From the NCBI RefSeq assembly GCF_003410055.1, contig NZ_QUZK01000052.1:1-64000 (forward strand): 64,000 bases of DNA. The letters are read 5' to 3'. Each line of letters starts with the position of its first letter. Positions within the stretch are counted from its first letter, which is position 1. A program made the position numbers and the translations under genes. Source of the stretch: Wenzhouxiangella sediminis (GTDB taxonomy: Bacteria; Pseudomonadota; Gammaproteobacteria; Xanthomonadales; Wenzhouxiangellaceae). Below are positions 36,945-48,023 of this stretch, in pieces. A model generated the notes under the pieces. That model worked only from the letters and a program-made list of their open reading frames with translations, did not search any database and had not been told where the DNA came from.

Positions 36945-37433
36945 ATGAGAATCCTCGGCCTCGACCCCGGCTCGCGCAAGACCGGAGTCGGCATCATCGA
37001 CGGCGAGCGGCTGGTCCACGCCGAGACGCTGAGGCTGGGTGACGGGCCGATGCCCGAGCGGCTGGGGCTGATCTTCTCTGAGTTGCGGCGGCTGATCGCC
37101 GAGCACCGGCCCGACGTGGCGGCCGTGGAAACCGTGTTCATGAGCCGCAACGCGCAGTCGGCGATCAAGCTCGGCCAGGCGCGCGGGGCGGCGATCTGCG
37201 CGGCGGTGGAGGCCGGGCTCGAAGTGCACGAGTACGCGCCCACCGCCATCAAGCAGGCCATCGTCGGCCGCGGCCGGGCCGGCAAGGAGCAGGTCCAGCA
37301 CATGGTTCGCGCGATCCTGAAGCTGGACTTCGATCCCGGCGAGGACGCGCACGATGCACTCGCCGCGGCGCTGTGCCATCATCACACCGCACAGACCGCC
37401 AGCCGACTGCCGCCCGGAGTGGTATTGCGATGA
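36945..37433 (+). CDS. ruvC: Holliday junction endonuclease RuvC
   Basis: Dimeric RNase H-fold resolvase of 162 residues that cuts Holliday junctions in the RuvABC complex. The acidic active site is visible: Asp7 (GLDPG), Glu62 (AVETVF), Asp134 and Asp137 (GEDAHDA). The length and MRILGLDPGSRKTG start are normal. The stop overlaps the ruvA ATG. Confidence 0.96.
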   Translation: MRILGLDPGSRKTGVGIIDGERLVHAETLRLGDGPMPERLGLIFSELRRLIAEHRPDVAAVETVFMSRNAQSAIKLGQARGAAICAAVEAGLEVHEYAPTAIKQAIVGRGRAGKEQVQHMVRAILKLDFDPGEDAHDALAAALCHHHTAQTASRLPPGVVLR

Positions 37434-38013
37434 TCGTTCGACTTTCCGGAACTCTCGTCTCGCGCCAGCCCCCGTCGCTGGTCGTCGACGTGCACGGCGT
37501 CGGCTACGAGGTCGAGGCGCCGCTCAACGTCTTCGATCGCCTGCCGGCCGACGGCGAGGCGCTCTCGATCCTGACCCACATGGTGGTCAAGGAAGACGCC
37601 CACACGCTCTACGGCTTTCTTTCCGAGGCCGACCGCAAGCTGTTTCGCGAGCTGCTCAAGGTCTCCGGCATCGGCCCGCGCCTGGCCCTGGCCATCCTTT
37701 CGGGCGTGTCCGGCGACGACTTCGCCCTGATGGTCGAGGCCGGCGACAGCCAGGCCCTGACCCGCCTGCCCGGCATCGGCAAGAAGACCGCCGAGCGGCT
37801 GATCCTGGAGATGCGCGGCAAGGTGTCCGACCTGGGCGACGGCGCCGGTGGCGCCGGCGGCGGGGCGCTCAGCGCCGAGGCCGAGGCGCGCGAGGCCCTG
37901 ACCGCGCTGGGTTATTCCTCCTCCGAAGCGCTCAAGATGATCAAGGCCGTGGGTGACAAGGATCTCTCCGCCGAGGCTTTGATCCGCAACGCGCTGAAGA
38001 AGAAGATGCAGGG

Positions 38014-38017
<4 letters not shown>
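37430..38017 (+). CDS. ruvA: Holliday junction branch migration protein RuvA
   Basis: A 195-residue tetrameric junction-binding protein: OB fold ([10 protein letters not shown]...), two helix-hairpin-helix motifs ([13 protein letters not shown] and [13 protein letters not shown]), an Ala/Gly-rich linker and the RuvB-binding C-terminal domain ([17 protein letters not shown]). ATG 37430 overlaps the ruvC stop. Confidence 0.96.
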
Positions 38018-39047
<1,030 letters not shown>

Positions 39048-39051
<4 letters not shown>

Positions 39052-39469
39052 TCGAACCCTACCGCTACCGCGTCTACTGGGAAGACACGGACGCTGGCGG
39101 CGTGGTCTACCACGCCCGCTACCTGGCGTTCTTCGAGCGTGCCCGCTCCGACTGGCTTCTGGCCATGGGCTTTCCGCAGGTGCCGATGCGCACCGAGCAG
39201 AACCGCCTGTTCGTGGTGCGCCGGGTCGACACCCGCTTCGTCGCCCCGGCCCGGCTCGAAGATGAACTCGAGATCACGATCGGCGTCGAACACCTTCGAG
39301 CGGCTTCGCTGACGTTCAACCAGCGCATGACTCGTGCGGGCGACGGCGAACTGCTGGCCACGGCGCGCGTGGACGCTGCCTGCCTGGCCGCCGACCGCTT
39401 CGTGCCGGCGCGAATGCCCGAGGCGTTGCGCACGGCCATCCAACGACAACAAGAGAAACAGGAAACGCA

Positions 39470-39473
<4 letters not shown>
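39048..39473 (+). CDS. ybgC: acyl-CoA thioesterase YbgC
   Basis: Hotdog-fold thioesterase of the Tol-Pal cluster, 141 residues. The catalytic Asp and its context [14 protein letters not shown] are visible near residues 13-26. It acts on short or hydroxy acyl-CoA and associates with phospholipid enzymes in E. coli. The start overlaps the ruvB stop and the stop overlaps tolQ, joining the ruv and tol genes into one coupled run. Confidence 0.94.
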
Positions 39474-40159
<686 letters not shown>

Positions 40160-40177
40160 CAGAGGATCTGATTCGAT

Positions 40178-40612
40178 ATGTCCGATCAACCCTATATCCG
40201 GCGCCGTCGCAAGCGCATGTCGGAAATCAACGTCGTGCCCTATATCGACGTGATGCTGGTGCTGCTGATCATCTTCATGGTGACTGCCCCGCTGATGAAC
40301 CTCGGCGTGGAAGTCGAACTGCCGCAGGGCTCGGCCGAACCGCTGACCGACCAGGGTGATCCGCTGATGGTCACGGTCACCGCCGAGGGCGATCTGTATC
40401 TTGATACCGGTGATGCGCCCGAGCTGATCGACGAGCAGACCCTGGTCGATACCGTCAGCGCGATCGTGGCCCGGAACCCCCAATTGCAGGTCACCGTCAG
40501 CGGCGACCGCGACGTGGCCTACGAGCACATCTACGGCGCCATGGTCCTGCTGCAGCGCGCCGGTGTGGCCTCCGTCGGCCTGGTGGGCGACCCCGAGCCC
40601 GAATCCGAATGA
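40178..40612 (+). CDS. tolR: Tol-Pal system protein TolR
   Basis: ExbD family, 144 residues, with one membrane helix (about 22-43) bearing the essential Asp24 (PYIDVMLVLL), and a periplasmic domain (VTVTAEGDLYLDTGD...). It pairs with TolQ. The stop is followed after 6 bp by the repeat element at 40619, which separates it from tolA. Confidence 0.94.
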   Translation: MSDQPYIRRRRKRMSEINVVPYIDVMLVLLIIFMVTAPLMNLGVEVELPQGSAEPLTDQGDPLMVTVTAEGDLYLDTGDAPELIDEQTLVDTVSAIVARNPQLQVTVSGDRDVAYEHIYGAMVLLQRAGVASVGLVGDPEPESE

Positions 40613-40618
40613 AATCCC

Positions 40619-40769
40619 AGATGAACGCGGATGAACGCAGATGATCTGTTTGTCGGTTCTGCCGGTTCAGCAGCCAGTCGCCAGAGCGCGAATCGTCTGA
40701 TCACTGCAATGAAATTCCGGTTCCTTTCTTTATCTGTGTTCATCTGTGTTCATCTGTGTTCATCTGTGG
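40619..40769. repeat. decamer inverted-terminal repeat element between tolR and tolA
   Basis: The left array (40619-40644) has the unit AGATGAACGC/GGATGAACGC. The right array (40731-40769) has about four TATCTGTGTT/CATCTGTGTT units, the imperfect reverse complement. The core is about 86 bp. The period is 10 bp. The element lies inside the tol operon, so it should be transcribed and could fold into a long stem. Confidence 0.88.
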
Positions 40770-40792
40770 ACGATTTGCTTTCCTTGACTTGA

Positions 40793-41758
40793 ATGATGCT
40801 CTCCCCCCAGCGCAAACAGGCAATCAAGGACGGGCTGGCCGCCTTCGGGCTGGCCGTCGCCGTGCACATGGGTTTCGTGCTGGTGCTGGTGATCGGCACC
40901 TGGGAGTGGGAGCCCTTCGAGCACCGCCCGGTGCCGGTGCAGGTCACGCTCGTGGACCAGGGCGCGGTGGCCGAGCCGCAAGACCGGCAGGAAGAGGAAC
41001 GTCAGGAACGGGCCGACGAACAGGAAGCCGAGCGGCGTCGTCAGGAGGAGGCCGAGCGCCAACGCCAGGCCGAGTTGGAGCGCCAGCGCGAGGAAGAAGC
41101 CGAACGCCAGCGCCAGGAAGAGGAGGCGGAGCGACGCCGGCAGGAGCAGCTCGAGCAGCAGCGTCGCGAGGAGGAGCGCCGTCGCCAGGAAGAAGCCGAG
41201 CGCCGCCGCCGGGAAGACGAAGCGGCGCGCCAGCGTGCCGAGGAAGAAAGAAGACAGCTCGAGCGCGAGCGACGCGAGCGGGAGGAAGCCCGCCAGCGCG
41301 AACTCGAGGAATTGCGCCGCCAGCGTGAGGAAGCCCAGCGCGAGCGCGAGGAACAGGAACGCCGCCTGCAGGAGCTGGCCGAGCAGCGCGAACGCGATCG
41401 CCAGCAGCAACAGGCCGAAGAGGAAGCCGAGCGCCTGCGTCTCGCCCAGGAGCAGGCGGCTGCCGAGGCCCGCCGCGCCACGCTCAAGGAAGAGTATGTC
41501 GCCACTATCCGCGAGCTCGTGCGGAGAAGCTGGATCCGGCCGCCGACCACGACGCCGGGCGTGGAATGCTCGGTGCGCGTCGTGCAGATCCCCGGCGGCG
41601 AAATCATCGATGCGAGTATCGTGTCACCATGCAATGCCGACGACGCCACCCGCCGCTCGATCACTGCGGCGGTCATGCGGGTCGGAAATCTGCCCTATCG
41701 AGGTTATGAGGATGTATTCGAGCGCCAGATCACTTTTGTCTTCGTTTACGACGGCTAG
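40793..41758 (+). CDS. tolA: Tol-Pal system protein TolA
   Basis: A 321-residue bitopic protein: N-terminal membrane helix (about 12-35) with a His (AVAVHMG) that contacts TolQR, a very long Glu/Arg/Gln coiled coil (about 55-235) made of many short QEEAERQR-like repeats, and the C-terminal domain (about 240-321) with a Cys pair (VECSVRV, SPCNADD) that binds TolB and Pal. The end overlaps tolB by 47 bp. Confidence 0.93.
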   Translation: MMLSPQRKQAIKDGLAAFGLAVAVHMGFVLVLVIGTWEWEPFEHRPVPVQVTLVDQGAVAEPQDRQEEERQERADEQEAERRRQEEAERQRQAELERQREEEAERQRQEEEAERRRQEQLEQQRREEERRRQEEAERRRREDEAARQRAEEERRQLERERREREEARQRELEELRRQREEAQREREEQERRLQELAEQRERDRQQQQAEEEAERLRLAQEQAAAEARRATLKEEYVATIRELVRRSWIRPPTTTPGVECSVRVVQIPGGEIIDASIVSPCNADDATRRSITAAVMRVGNLPYRGYEDVFERQITFVFVYDG

Positions 41759-43046
41759 CCTGCTCGTCTTCGCACTGTTGTTCGCCGCTCCCGCTGCGGC
41801 GGAGCTGCGCATCGAGATCGTCGACGGCGTCGAGGGCGCCATGCCGATCGCGGTCGCGCCCTTCGAGTGGAACTCGGACATGCCCGAGCCCGAGGACGGC
41901 GTGGCCGATATCGTCAGCGCCGACCTGCATCGTTCCGGCCTGTTCGACCCGATGGACGAAAGTGAGATGGTCGATCGGCCCTCGGAGCCGACCGAAGTGC
42001 GCTTCGGCACCTGGCGACTCCTGAAGGTCGACCACCTGGTCATCGGCTCGGTACGCGAGACCAACGACGGCATGGGTTACGAAATCGAGTACCACCTCCT
42101 CGACGTCCATACCGGCCGCATCCTGCTTTCCCAGGCGCTGACCGTCGGTCTGGGCGACCTGCGCTTCGGCGCGCACCGCGTCGCCGATGCCGTCTACGAG
42201 GCCTTGCTGGGCGTGCCGGGCGCCTTCGCCACCCGTATCGCCTACGTGGCGGTTCGCGGCACGGGCGCGGACAACGAGACCTTCGAGCTCGTGGTCGCCG
42301 ACGCCGATGGGCACAATCCGCAGACGGTGGTGCGCAACAGCCAACCGATTCTCTCGCCGACCTGGTCGCCGGATGCCCGCAAGCTGGCTTACGTGTCTTT
42401 CGCCACCGGACGCTCCCAGGTCATCGTGCAGGATCTCTATACCGGCCAGAACCGGGTGGTCAGCGCCGACAAGGGCATCAACGGCGCTCCGGCCTTCTCG
42501 CCCGACGGCGACAAGCTGGCGGTCAGCCTGTCGCGCACCGGCAGCCCGGAAATCTGGGTCATCGATCTCGAGACGGGCCGCAGCGAGCAGCTCACGCACC
42601 ACTGGTCGATCAACACCGAGCCGGCCTGGTCGCCGGACGGGGAGACGATCTATTTCACGTCCGACCGGGCCGGTCGCCCGCAGATCTACGCGATGGACGC
42701 CGGCGGCGGCGATCCCGAGCGGGTGACCTGGGAAGGACGCTACAACGCGCATGCCAGCTTCGGCCTGGAGGAGCGCTACCTGGCGGTCATCTACAGCGAA
42801 GGCGACGAGGACTACAGGATCGCGATCCATGATCGCGAAACGGACCGTTTGCGTGTATTATCTGATGGTCGGCTTGACGAATCGCCGAGCTTTGCGCCCA
42901 ACGGCAGCATGGTGCTCTATGCCACGCGCCGGGACGGCAAGAGCGAGCTGGCAGCCGTTTCGGCTGACGGCCGGGTCCGTCAAAGGCTGGTCCTGAGCGA
43001 GGGTGACGATGTTCGGGAGCCGGCCTGGTCGCCAATGATTCGATAA
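41712..43046 (+). CDS. tolB: Tol-Pal system periplasmic protein TolB
   Basis: The 444-residue precursor has a signal peptide (about 1-30, APAAA), an N-terminal TolB domain (IEIVDGVEGAMPIAVAPFEW) and a six-bladed beta-propeller with WSPDG-type repeats (PTWSPDARKLAY, PAFSPDGDKLAV, PAWSPDGETIYF). ATG 41712 has GAGG 8 nt upstream; ATG 41706 is an alternative. Both starts lie inside the tolA C-terminal codons. Confidence 0.94.
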   Translation: MYSSARSLLSSFTTASLLVFALLFAAPAAAELRIEIVDGVEGAMPIAVAPFEWNSDMPEPEDGVADIVSADLHRSGLFDPMDESEMVDRPSEPTEVRFGTWRLLKVDHLVIGSVRETNDGMGYEIEYHLLDVHTGRILLSQALTVGLGDLRFGAHRVADAVYEALLGVPGAFATRIAYVAVRGTGADNETFELVVADADGHNPQTVVRNSQPILSPTWSPDARKLAYVSFATGRSQVIVQDLYTGQNRVVSADKGINGAPAFSPDGDKLAVSLSRTGSPEIWVIDLETGRSEQLTHHWSINTEPAWSPDGETIYFTSDRAGRPQIYAMDAGGGDPERVTWEGRYNAHASFGLEERYLAVIYSEGDEDYRIAIHDRETDRLRVLSDGRLDESPSFAPNGSMVLYATRRDGKSELAAVSADGRVRQRLVLSEGDDVREPAWSPMIR

Positions 43047-43092
43047 TGAGAAATTGCCCCCAACAATGCCTGTACGATTCCCAGGAGGTAGC

Positions 43093-43623
43093 ATGAAGAC
43101 TGCACTGCGATTCATCGCCCTTGTCATGCTGGCCGCCATTCTGGCTGCCTGCGCGAGGGAGACGGTTGAAGAACCGGAAGCCCCGGAACCGCCGCCGACC
43201 CAGGAGCCGGTGGACGAGCCGGAAACCGATCGGCTGAATCCGCGAGATTACACCGATCCGCGCAACCTCGACAATTCCGACAGCCTGCTGAGCCAGCGCG
43301 TCATCTACTTCGAGTTCGACCGTTCCAACGTTCGCTCGCAGTTCCGCCCGATCATCGAGGCGCACGCCGAGTACCTGCGCTCCAACCCGTCGGCCCGCGT
43401 GATGCTGGAAGGCCACGCCGACGAGCGCGGTTCGCGCGAGTACAACCTGGGCCTGGGCGAGCGCCGCGGCAACTCCGTGCAGGATCTGCTGAGCGCCAAC
43501 AACGTTCCGTCGCGCCAGGTCGAAGTGGTCAGCTATGGTGAAGAACGCCCGGTGTGCCGCGAGAGCAACGAGGATTGCTGGCAGCGCAACCGTCGCGTGG
43601 AGATCGTCTACACGGCCCGGTAA
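43093..43623 (+). CDS. pal: peptidoglycan-associated lipoprotein Pal
   Basis: The 176-residue outer-membrane lipoprotein has a lipobox LAAC (Cys20), a Pro/Glu-rich linker and an OmpA-like peptidoglycan-binding domain (LEGHADERGSREYNLGLGER). ATG 43093 has a strong AGGAGG. The stop shares a base with cpoB. Confidence 0.96.
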   Translation: MKTALRFIALVMLAAILAACARETVEEPEAPEPPPTQEPVDEPETDRLNPRDYTDPRNLDNSDSLLSQRVIYFEFDRSNVRSQFRPIIEAHAEYLRSNPSARVMLEGHADERGSREYNLGLGERRGNSVQDLLSANNVPSRQVEVVSYGEERPVCRESNEDCWQRNRRVEIVYTAR

Positions 43624-44471
43624 TGGCGTTGAGACACTTCACCAAGACACTGGTGATTGCGGCGGTCGGCCTCGTGCCGGCCGTCGTCGTTCCGGTGCAG
43701 GCACAGGACAGCAGCGACCTGGTCTACGACGTCCAGGCCCTGATGGAAGAAGTGCGCGAGTTGCGCGGCATGGTCGAGTCGCAACAGCGCGAAATCGAGA
43801 ATCTCCGTCGCCGGCAACGGGACCAGTACCTGGATCTCGACCGGCGCCTGCAGGCGCTGGAGCAGGGGGGCAGCGAGCCGGCGCCGGTGCAGGAGAGCGA
43901 CCCGGTGCAAGGACGAACCGGCCGGGAATCGCAGCCCGTTGAGCCGGCCAGCGAATCGGTGCCGCCTTCCCGGCCCGCCCGGGATGTACCCGAAGTCCGC
44001 GAACCCATCGATGCCCAGGCCGAAATCACGACCCTGGCAGAGCCGTCTACCGGCCCGGCCCGGGACCTCGACTCGGTCGGTGAAGACGAGAAAGCCGCAT
44101 ACGATCGCGCTTTCCGGGCGCTTCGCGAAACCCGATATGCGGACGCGGCCGAAGGTTTCTCGTCGTTCCTGGAACAGTATCCCCAGTCGGCCTACGCGCC
44201 CAATGCGCTCTACTGGCTGGCCGAGACCTACTACGTCACGCGCGATTTCGAAACCGCGCTCGACTATTTCGACGAGTTGCTCGAGCGCTTCCCCGATAGC
44301 GGCAAGCAGGGCGACGCGCTGCTCAAGATCGGCTTCAGCCACTACGAACAGGAACGCTGGAACGAAGCCCGCGCCGCCCTCGAGCAGGTGCGCAGCCAGT
44401 ACCCCGGAACGACCCTGGCCCGCCTGGCCGAGGGGCGCCTGCGGGATATGCGGCTGGCCGGGCATTACTGA
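43623..44471 (+). CDS. cpoB: Tol-Pal associated coordinator CpoB (YbgF)
   Basis: The 282-residue precursor has a signal peptide (about 1-26, VQAQ), an N-terminal trimerising coiled coil (VQALMEEVRELRGMVESQQR), a Pro/Glu/Ser-rich linker and C-terminal TPR repeats (about 160-282: YDRAFRALRETRYADAAEGF). CpoB links Tol-Pal with peptidoglycan synthesis at division. ATG 43623 overlaps the pal TAA by one base. Confidence 0.94.
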   Translation: MALRHFTKTLVIAAVGLVPAVVVPVQAQDSSDLVYDVQALMEEVRELRGMVESQQREIENLRRRQRDQYLDLDRRLQALEQGGSEPAPVQESDPVQGRTGRESQPVEPASESVPPSRPARDVPEVREPIDAQAEITTLAEPSTGPARDLDSVGEDEKAAYDRAFRALRETRYADAAEGFSSFLEQYPQSAYAPNALYWLAETYYVTRDFETALDYFDELLERFPDSGKQGDALLKIGFSHYEQERWNEARAALEQVRSQYPGTTLARLAEGRLRDMRLAGHY

Positions 44472-44580
44472 GGACGGAAGGCAGAAGACGGAAGACTGAG
44501 GACTGAGGACTGAATTCCGACCTCCGACCTCCGGCTCCTGTCCTCCGCTCTCCGTCCTCCGCTCCCCGTCCTCCGTCCTC
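44471..44580 (+). repeat. degenerate heptamer arrays GACGGAA/GACTGAG then CTCCGTC-type
   Basis: From the last base of the cpoB stop, units GACGGAA, GGCAGAA, GACGGAA, GACTGAG, GACTGAG and GACTGAA run in steps of 7 bp. Pyrimidine-rich heptamers (CGACCTC, CGTCCTC, CGCTCTC and others) follow to about 44580. The two halves are roughly reverse complements (GACGGA and TCCGTC), so a long imperfect hairpin can form with almost no core. Confidence 0.82.
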
Positions 44581-44641
44581 GCCCCCCGCGCCCTGAATCG
44601 GCTACCATGTCGACCTTTGGCACGCCAGGGGCTCATCCACC

Positions 44642-45502
44642 ATGATCGAAACCGTCGTCTTCCCCGTCGCCGGGCTCGGCACGCGTTTCCTTCCGGCAAC
44701 CAAGGCCATTCCGAAGGAAATGCTGCCGGTCGTCGACAAGCCGTTGATCCAGTACGCGGTGGAAGAGGCCGTAGCCGCCGGTGCGCGTCGGATGGTGTTC
44801 GTCACCGGTCGCACCAAGAACGCCATCGCCGATCATTTCGACATGGCCTACGAGCTCGAGACCGAGCTCGAGCAGCGCGGCAAGCACGAACTGCTCGAAC
44901 TGGCGCAGAAGACGGTGCCGGAGGGTGTCGAGTGCCTGTACGTCCGGCAGCGCCAGGCGCTTGGCCTGGGACACGCCGTGCTGTGCGCACGTTCGCTGGT
45001 GGCCGGGGATGCCTTCGGCCTGATCCTGCCCGACGACCTGATCGACAACGGCGACGATCCCGTCCTGTCGCAGTTGGCCCGGCATCACGCCGAAACCGGC
45101 GCATCGGTCATCAGCGTCGAGGAAGTGCCGCGCGAGAAGACCCGTTCCTACGGCGTGGTCGATGTCGAGTCGTTCTCCGGGCGCAGCGGCCGCATCCGCG
45201 GCATGGTCGAAAAGCCCGAGCCGGAGGATGCGCCGTCCAACCTGGCCATCGTGGGCCGTTACGTGCTCAGCTCGCGACTGTTCGGGCTGCTCGAGAACAC
45301 CGCTCCGGACCACCGCGGCGAAATCCAGATCACCGACGCCATCGCCGAGCTCCTGAACGAGCAGGTGGTCGATGCCTACCAGTTCGAAGGCCGGCACTAC
45401 GACTGCGGCTCCAAGCTCGGCTTCCTGCAAGCCACCGTCGACCTGGGCCGCAAGCACTCCGAGCTGGGTGCCGACTTTTCCGCGTGGCTTGAGAACCTTT
45501 AA
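44642..45502 (+). CDS. galU: UTP-glucose-1-phosphate uridylyltransferase GalU
   Basis: Makes UDP-glucose for LPS and exopolysaccharide sugars. The 286-residue length is typical. Landmarks are GLGTRFLPATKAIPKEML (nucleotide binding, with the active Lys), ARSLVAGDAFGLILPDDLI, VEKPEPEDAPSNLAIVGRY and DCGSKLGFL. It stands alone between two repeat elements. Confidence 0.95.
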   Translation: MIETVVFPVAGLGTRFLPATKAIPKEMLPVVDKPLIQYAVEEAVAAGARRMVFVTGRTKNAIADHFDMAYELETELEQRGKHELLELAQKTVPEGVECLYVRQRQALGLGHAVLCARSLVAGDAFGLILPDDLIDNGDDPVLSQLARHHAETGASVISVEEVPREKTRSYGVVDVESFSGRSGRIRGMVEKPEPEDAPSNLAIVGRYVLSSRLFGLLENTAPDHRGEIQITDAIAELLNEQVVDAYQFEGRHYDCGSKLGFLQATVDLGRKHSELGADFSAWLENL

Positions 45503-45636
45503 AACGCAAAGACGCGAAGACGCAAAGAAAACGAGAAATCAAGAAGGCGCAGAGCCGAAACCCGGAGCTTTCCCAAGCCATTCTGTCCCATGCATGAATG
45601 ACTTTTCATTCCTTCGCGTCCTGGCGTCTTTGCGTT
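45503..45636. repeat. inverted-terminal octamer repeat element, copy 2
   Basis: The left array (45503-45527) is identical over 25 bp to that at 33786-33810. The right array (45612-45636) matches the reverse complement with a few changes. The core is about 84 bp and differs from copy 1 in most positions. It begins directly after the galU TAA. Confidence 0.9.
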
Positions 45637-45682
45637 TCAAAGATCTTGCCCGAATCGAATCAATCGACTAATCGAGAAGACT

Positions 45683-46495
<813 letters not shown>

Positions 46496-46519
46496 CCCGG
46501 TCGTCCCGCCGGGCGGCGC

Positions 46520-47458
46520 TCAGGCCTGGGGTGACTTGACGCTCTTGTTGAGCGTCTGTGCCAGGCCGGCGACCACGCCGCCGATGTCCGACAGTTCGGC
46601 CGGCAGGATGAGCGTGTTGGTCTCCTTGGCCAGGTTGCCGAATTCCTCGACGTACTGCTCGGCGATGCGTAGGCTCACCGCCTCGCTGCCGCCGGGCTGA
46701 TTGATGGCCGTGGCGATGCGTTCGATCCCGGCCGCCGTGGCCTCGGCGATCAGGCGGATTTCCTCCGAACGGCCCCGCGCCTCGTTGATCTGCTTCTGCA
46801 TGTCGCCTTCGGAGACGTTGATCGTCTCCTGCTTCATGCCTTGCGAGACGTTGATCTTGGCTTCGCGTGCACCCTCGGATTCCGCCACCACGGCGCGTCG
46901 TTCGCGTTCGGCGCGCATCTGCTTCTCGAGCGCGTCGCGAATGGTCTCGGGCAGGGTGATGTCGGCCACCTCGTAGCGCAGCACCTTGATGCCCCAGGGC
47001 TCGGACGCTTCCGACAGCACTTCGACGACCTTCTCGTTGATGATCACGCGCTCCTCGAAGCTCTTGTCGAGGTCGGTCTTGCCGATCACCGAGCGCAGCG
47101 TCGTCTGTGCCAGCTGGATGGCGGCATAGCGGTAGTTCTCGATGCCGTAGGAGGCCAGTCGCGGGTCGATGACCTGCATGTAGATGACGCCGTCGACGTG
47201 GATCTGGATGTTGTCCTTGGTCACGCAGGCCTGCTGCGGCACGTCGATGGCTTCTTCCTTGAGCGTGTGCTTGTAGGCGACCTTGTCGACGAAGGGGATC
47301 ATCAGGTGGAAGCCGGCGTCGAGCACGCTGTGGAAGCGGCCGAGCCGTTCGACCACGTAGGCCGAGCGCTGCGGCACGATCTGGGCGGTCTTGACGACTG
47401 CGATGATGACGATCAGCAGGACGATCAGGGAAAGAATAGTGGCAGAGTCGAGATCCAT
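46520..47458 (-). CDS. SPFH/stomatin-like membrane protein (QmcA family)
   Basis: A 312-residue protein with one N-terminal membrane segment (about 8-26), the SPFH/band-7 domain (QRSAYVVERLGRFHSVLDAG, AVTKDNIQIHVDG-like region) and a long C-terminal coiled coil (RAERERRAVVAESEGAREAK). It forms membrane microdomain scaffolds. Its gene follows an NfeD gene, the usual partner. Confidence 0.93.
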   Translation of the reverse strand: MDLDSATILSLIVLLIVIIAVVKTAQIVPQRSAYVVERLGRFHSVLDAGFHLMIPFVDKVAYKHTLKEEAIDVPQQACVTKDNIQIHVDGVIYMQVIDPRLASYGIENYRYAAIQLAQTTLRSVIGKTDLDKSFEERVIINEKVVEVLSEASEPWGIKVLRYEVADITLPETIRDALEKQMRAERERRAVVAESEGAREAKINVSQGMKQETINVSEGDMQKQINEARGRSEEIRLIAEATAAGIERIATAINQPGGSEAVSLRIAEQYVEEFGNLAKETNTLILPAELSDIGGVVAGLAQTLNKSVKSPQA

Positions 47459-47497
47459 CGTTGGTCCCTCTGGTGGCGTTAGTAGTTGGGTTGGCGA

Positions 47498-47974
47498 TCA
47501 GCCGGCGGCCTGATCGTTCGAATGCTCGGGGCGGGTGGCGGAGACGAGCAGGGTGATGCCGCGGTGACCGACGACCCAGGCGGTGTCGCCCTCCGCGAGT
47601 TCGCCGTTTTCGCACTCTGCCTTCCAGTCGACGCCGCTGAGCCGGACCTGCCCGACGCCCTCGGAGAAGCTGCGGGTCACCGTGACCCGTTCTCCACGCG
47701 TGGCGATCAGGTCCTTGTCGCCGTCCCAGCGGTCGGAGACGTTGCCGCGAAACCAGACCTTGATGCGTTCGCGGGCGAACAGCAGGCTGCCGACCGAAAG
47801 CACGGCAAAGCTGATGACTTGTTCCGGCAGGCTGTCGAGCAGCCCGATCGCCGTGGCAATACCGACCAGGATGGCGCCCGCGCCGAAGAAGATGGCGACA
47901 ATACCGGTGATGAAGAACTCGGACAGGACCAACAAGGCCCCCAGGATCAGCCAGAACCAGGACTGTTCGATCAT
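47498..47974 (-). CDS. NfeD family membrane protein
   Basis: A short-form NfeD of 158 residues: four closely spaced membrane segments (WFWLILGALLVLSEFF, VAIFFGAGAILVGIA, LPEQVISFAVLSVGSLLF) then a small OB-fold domain (ATRGERVTVTRSFSEGVGQV). The start at 47974 (MIEQSW) has GGGAG upstream. It is upstream of the stomatin gene in one transcription unit; the two products work together at the membrane. Confidence 0.92.
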   Translation of the reverse strand: MIEQSWFWLILGALLVLSEFFITGIVAIFFGAGAILVGIATAIGLLDSLPEQVISFAVLSVGSLLFARERIKVWFRGNVSDRWDGDKDLIATRGERVTVTRSFSEGVGQVRLSGVDWKAECENGELAEGDTAWVVGHRGITLLVSATRPEHSNDQAAG

Positions 47975-48023
47975 CTTGTGCTCCCTTGAGTAGTGCAACG
48001 CCCGCCCCGGAGGCGAGACTGAA

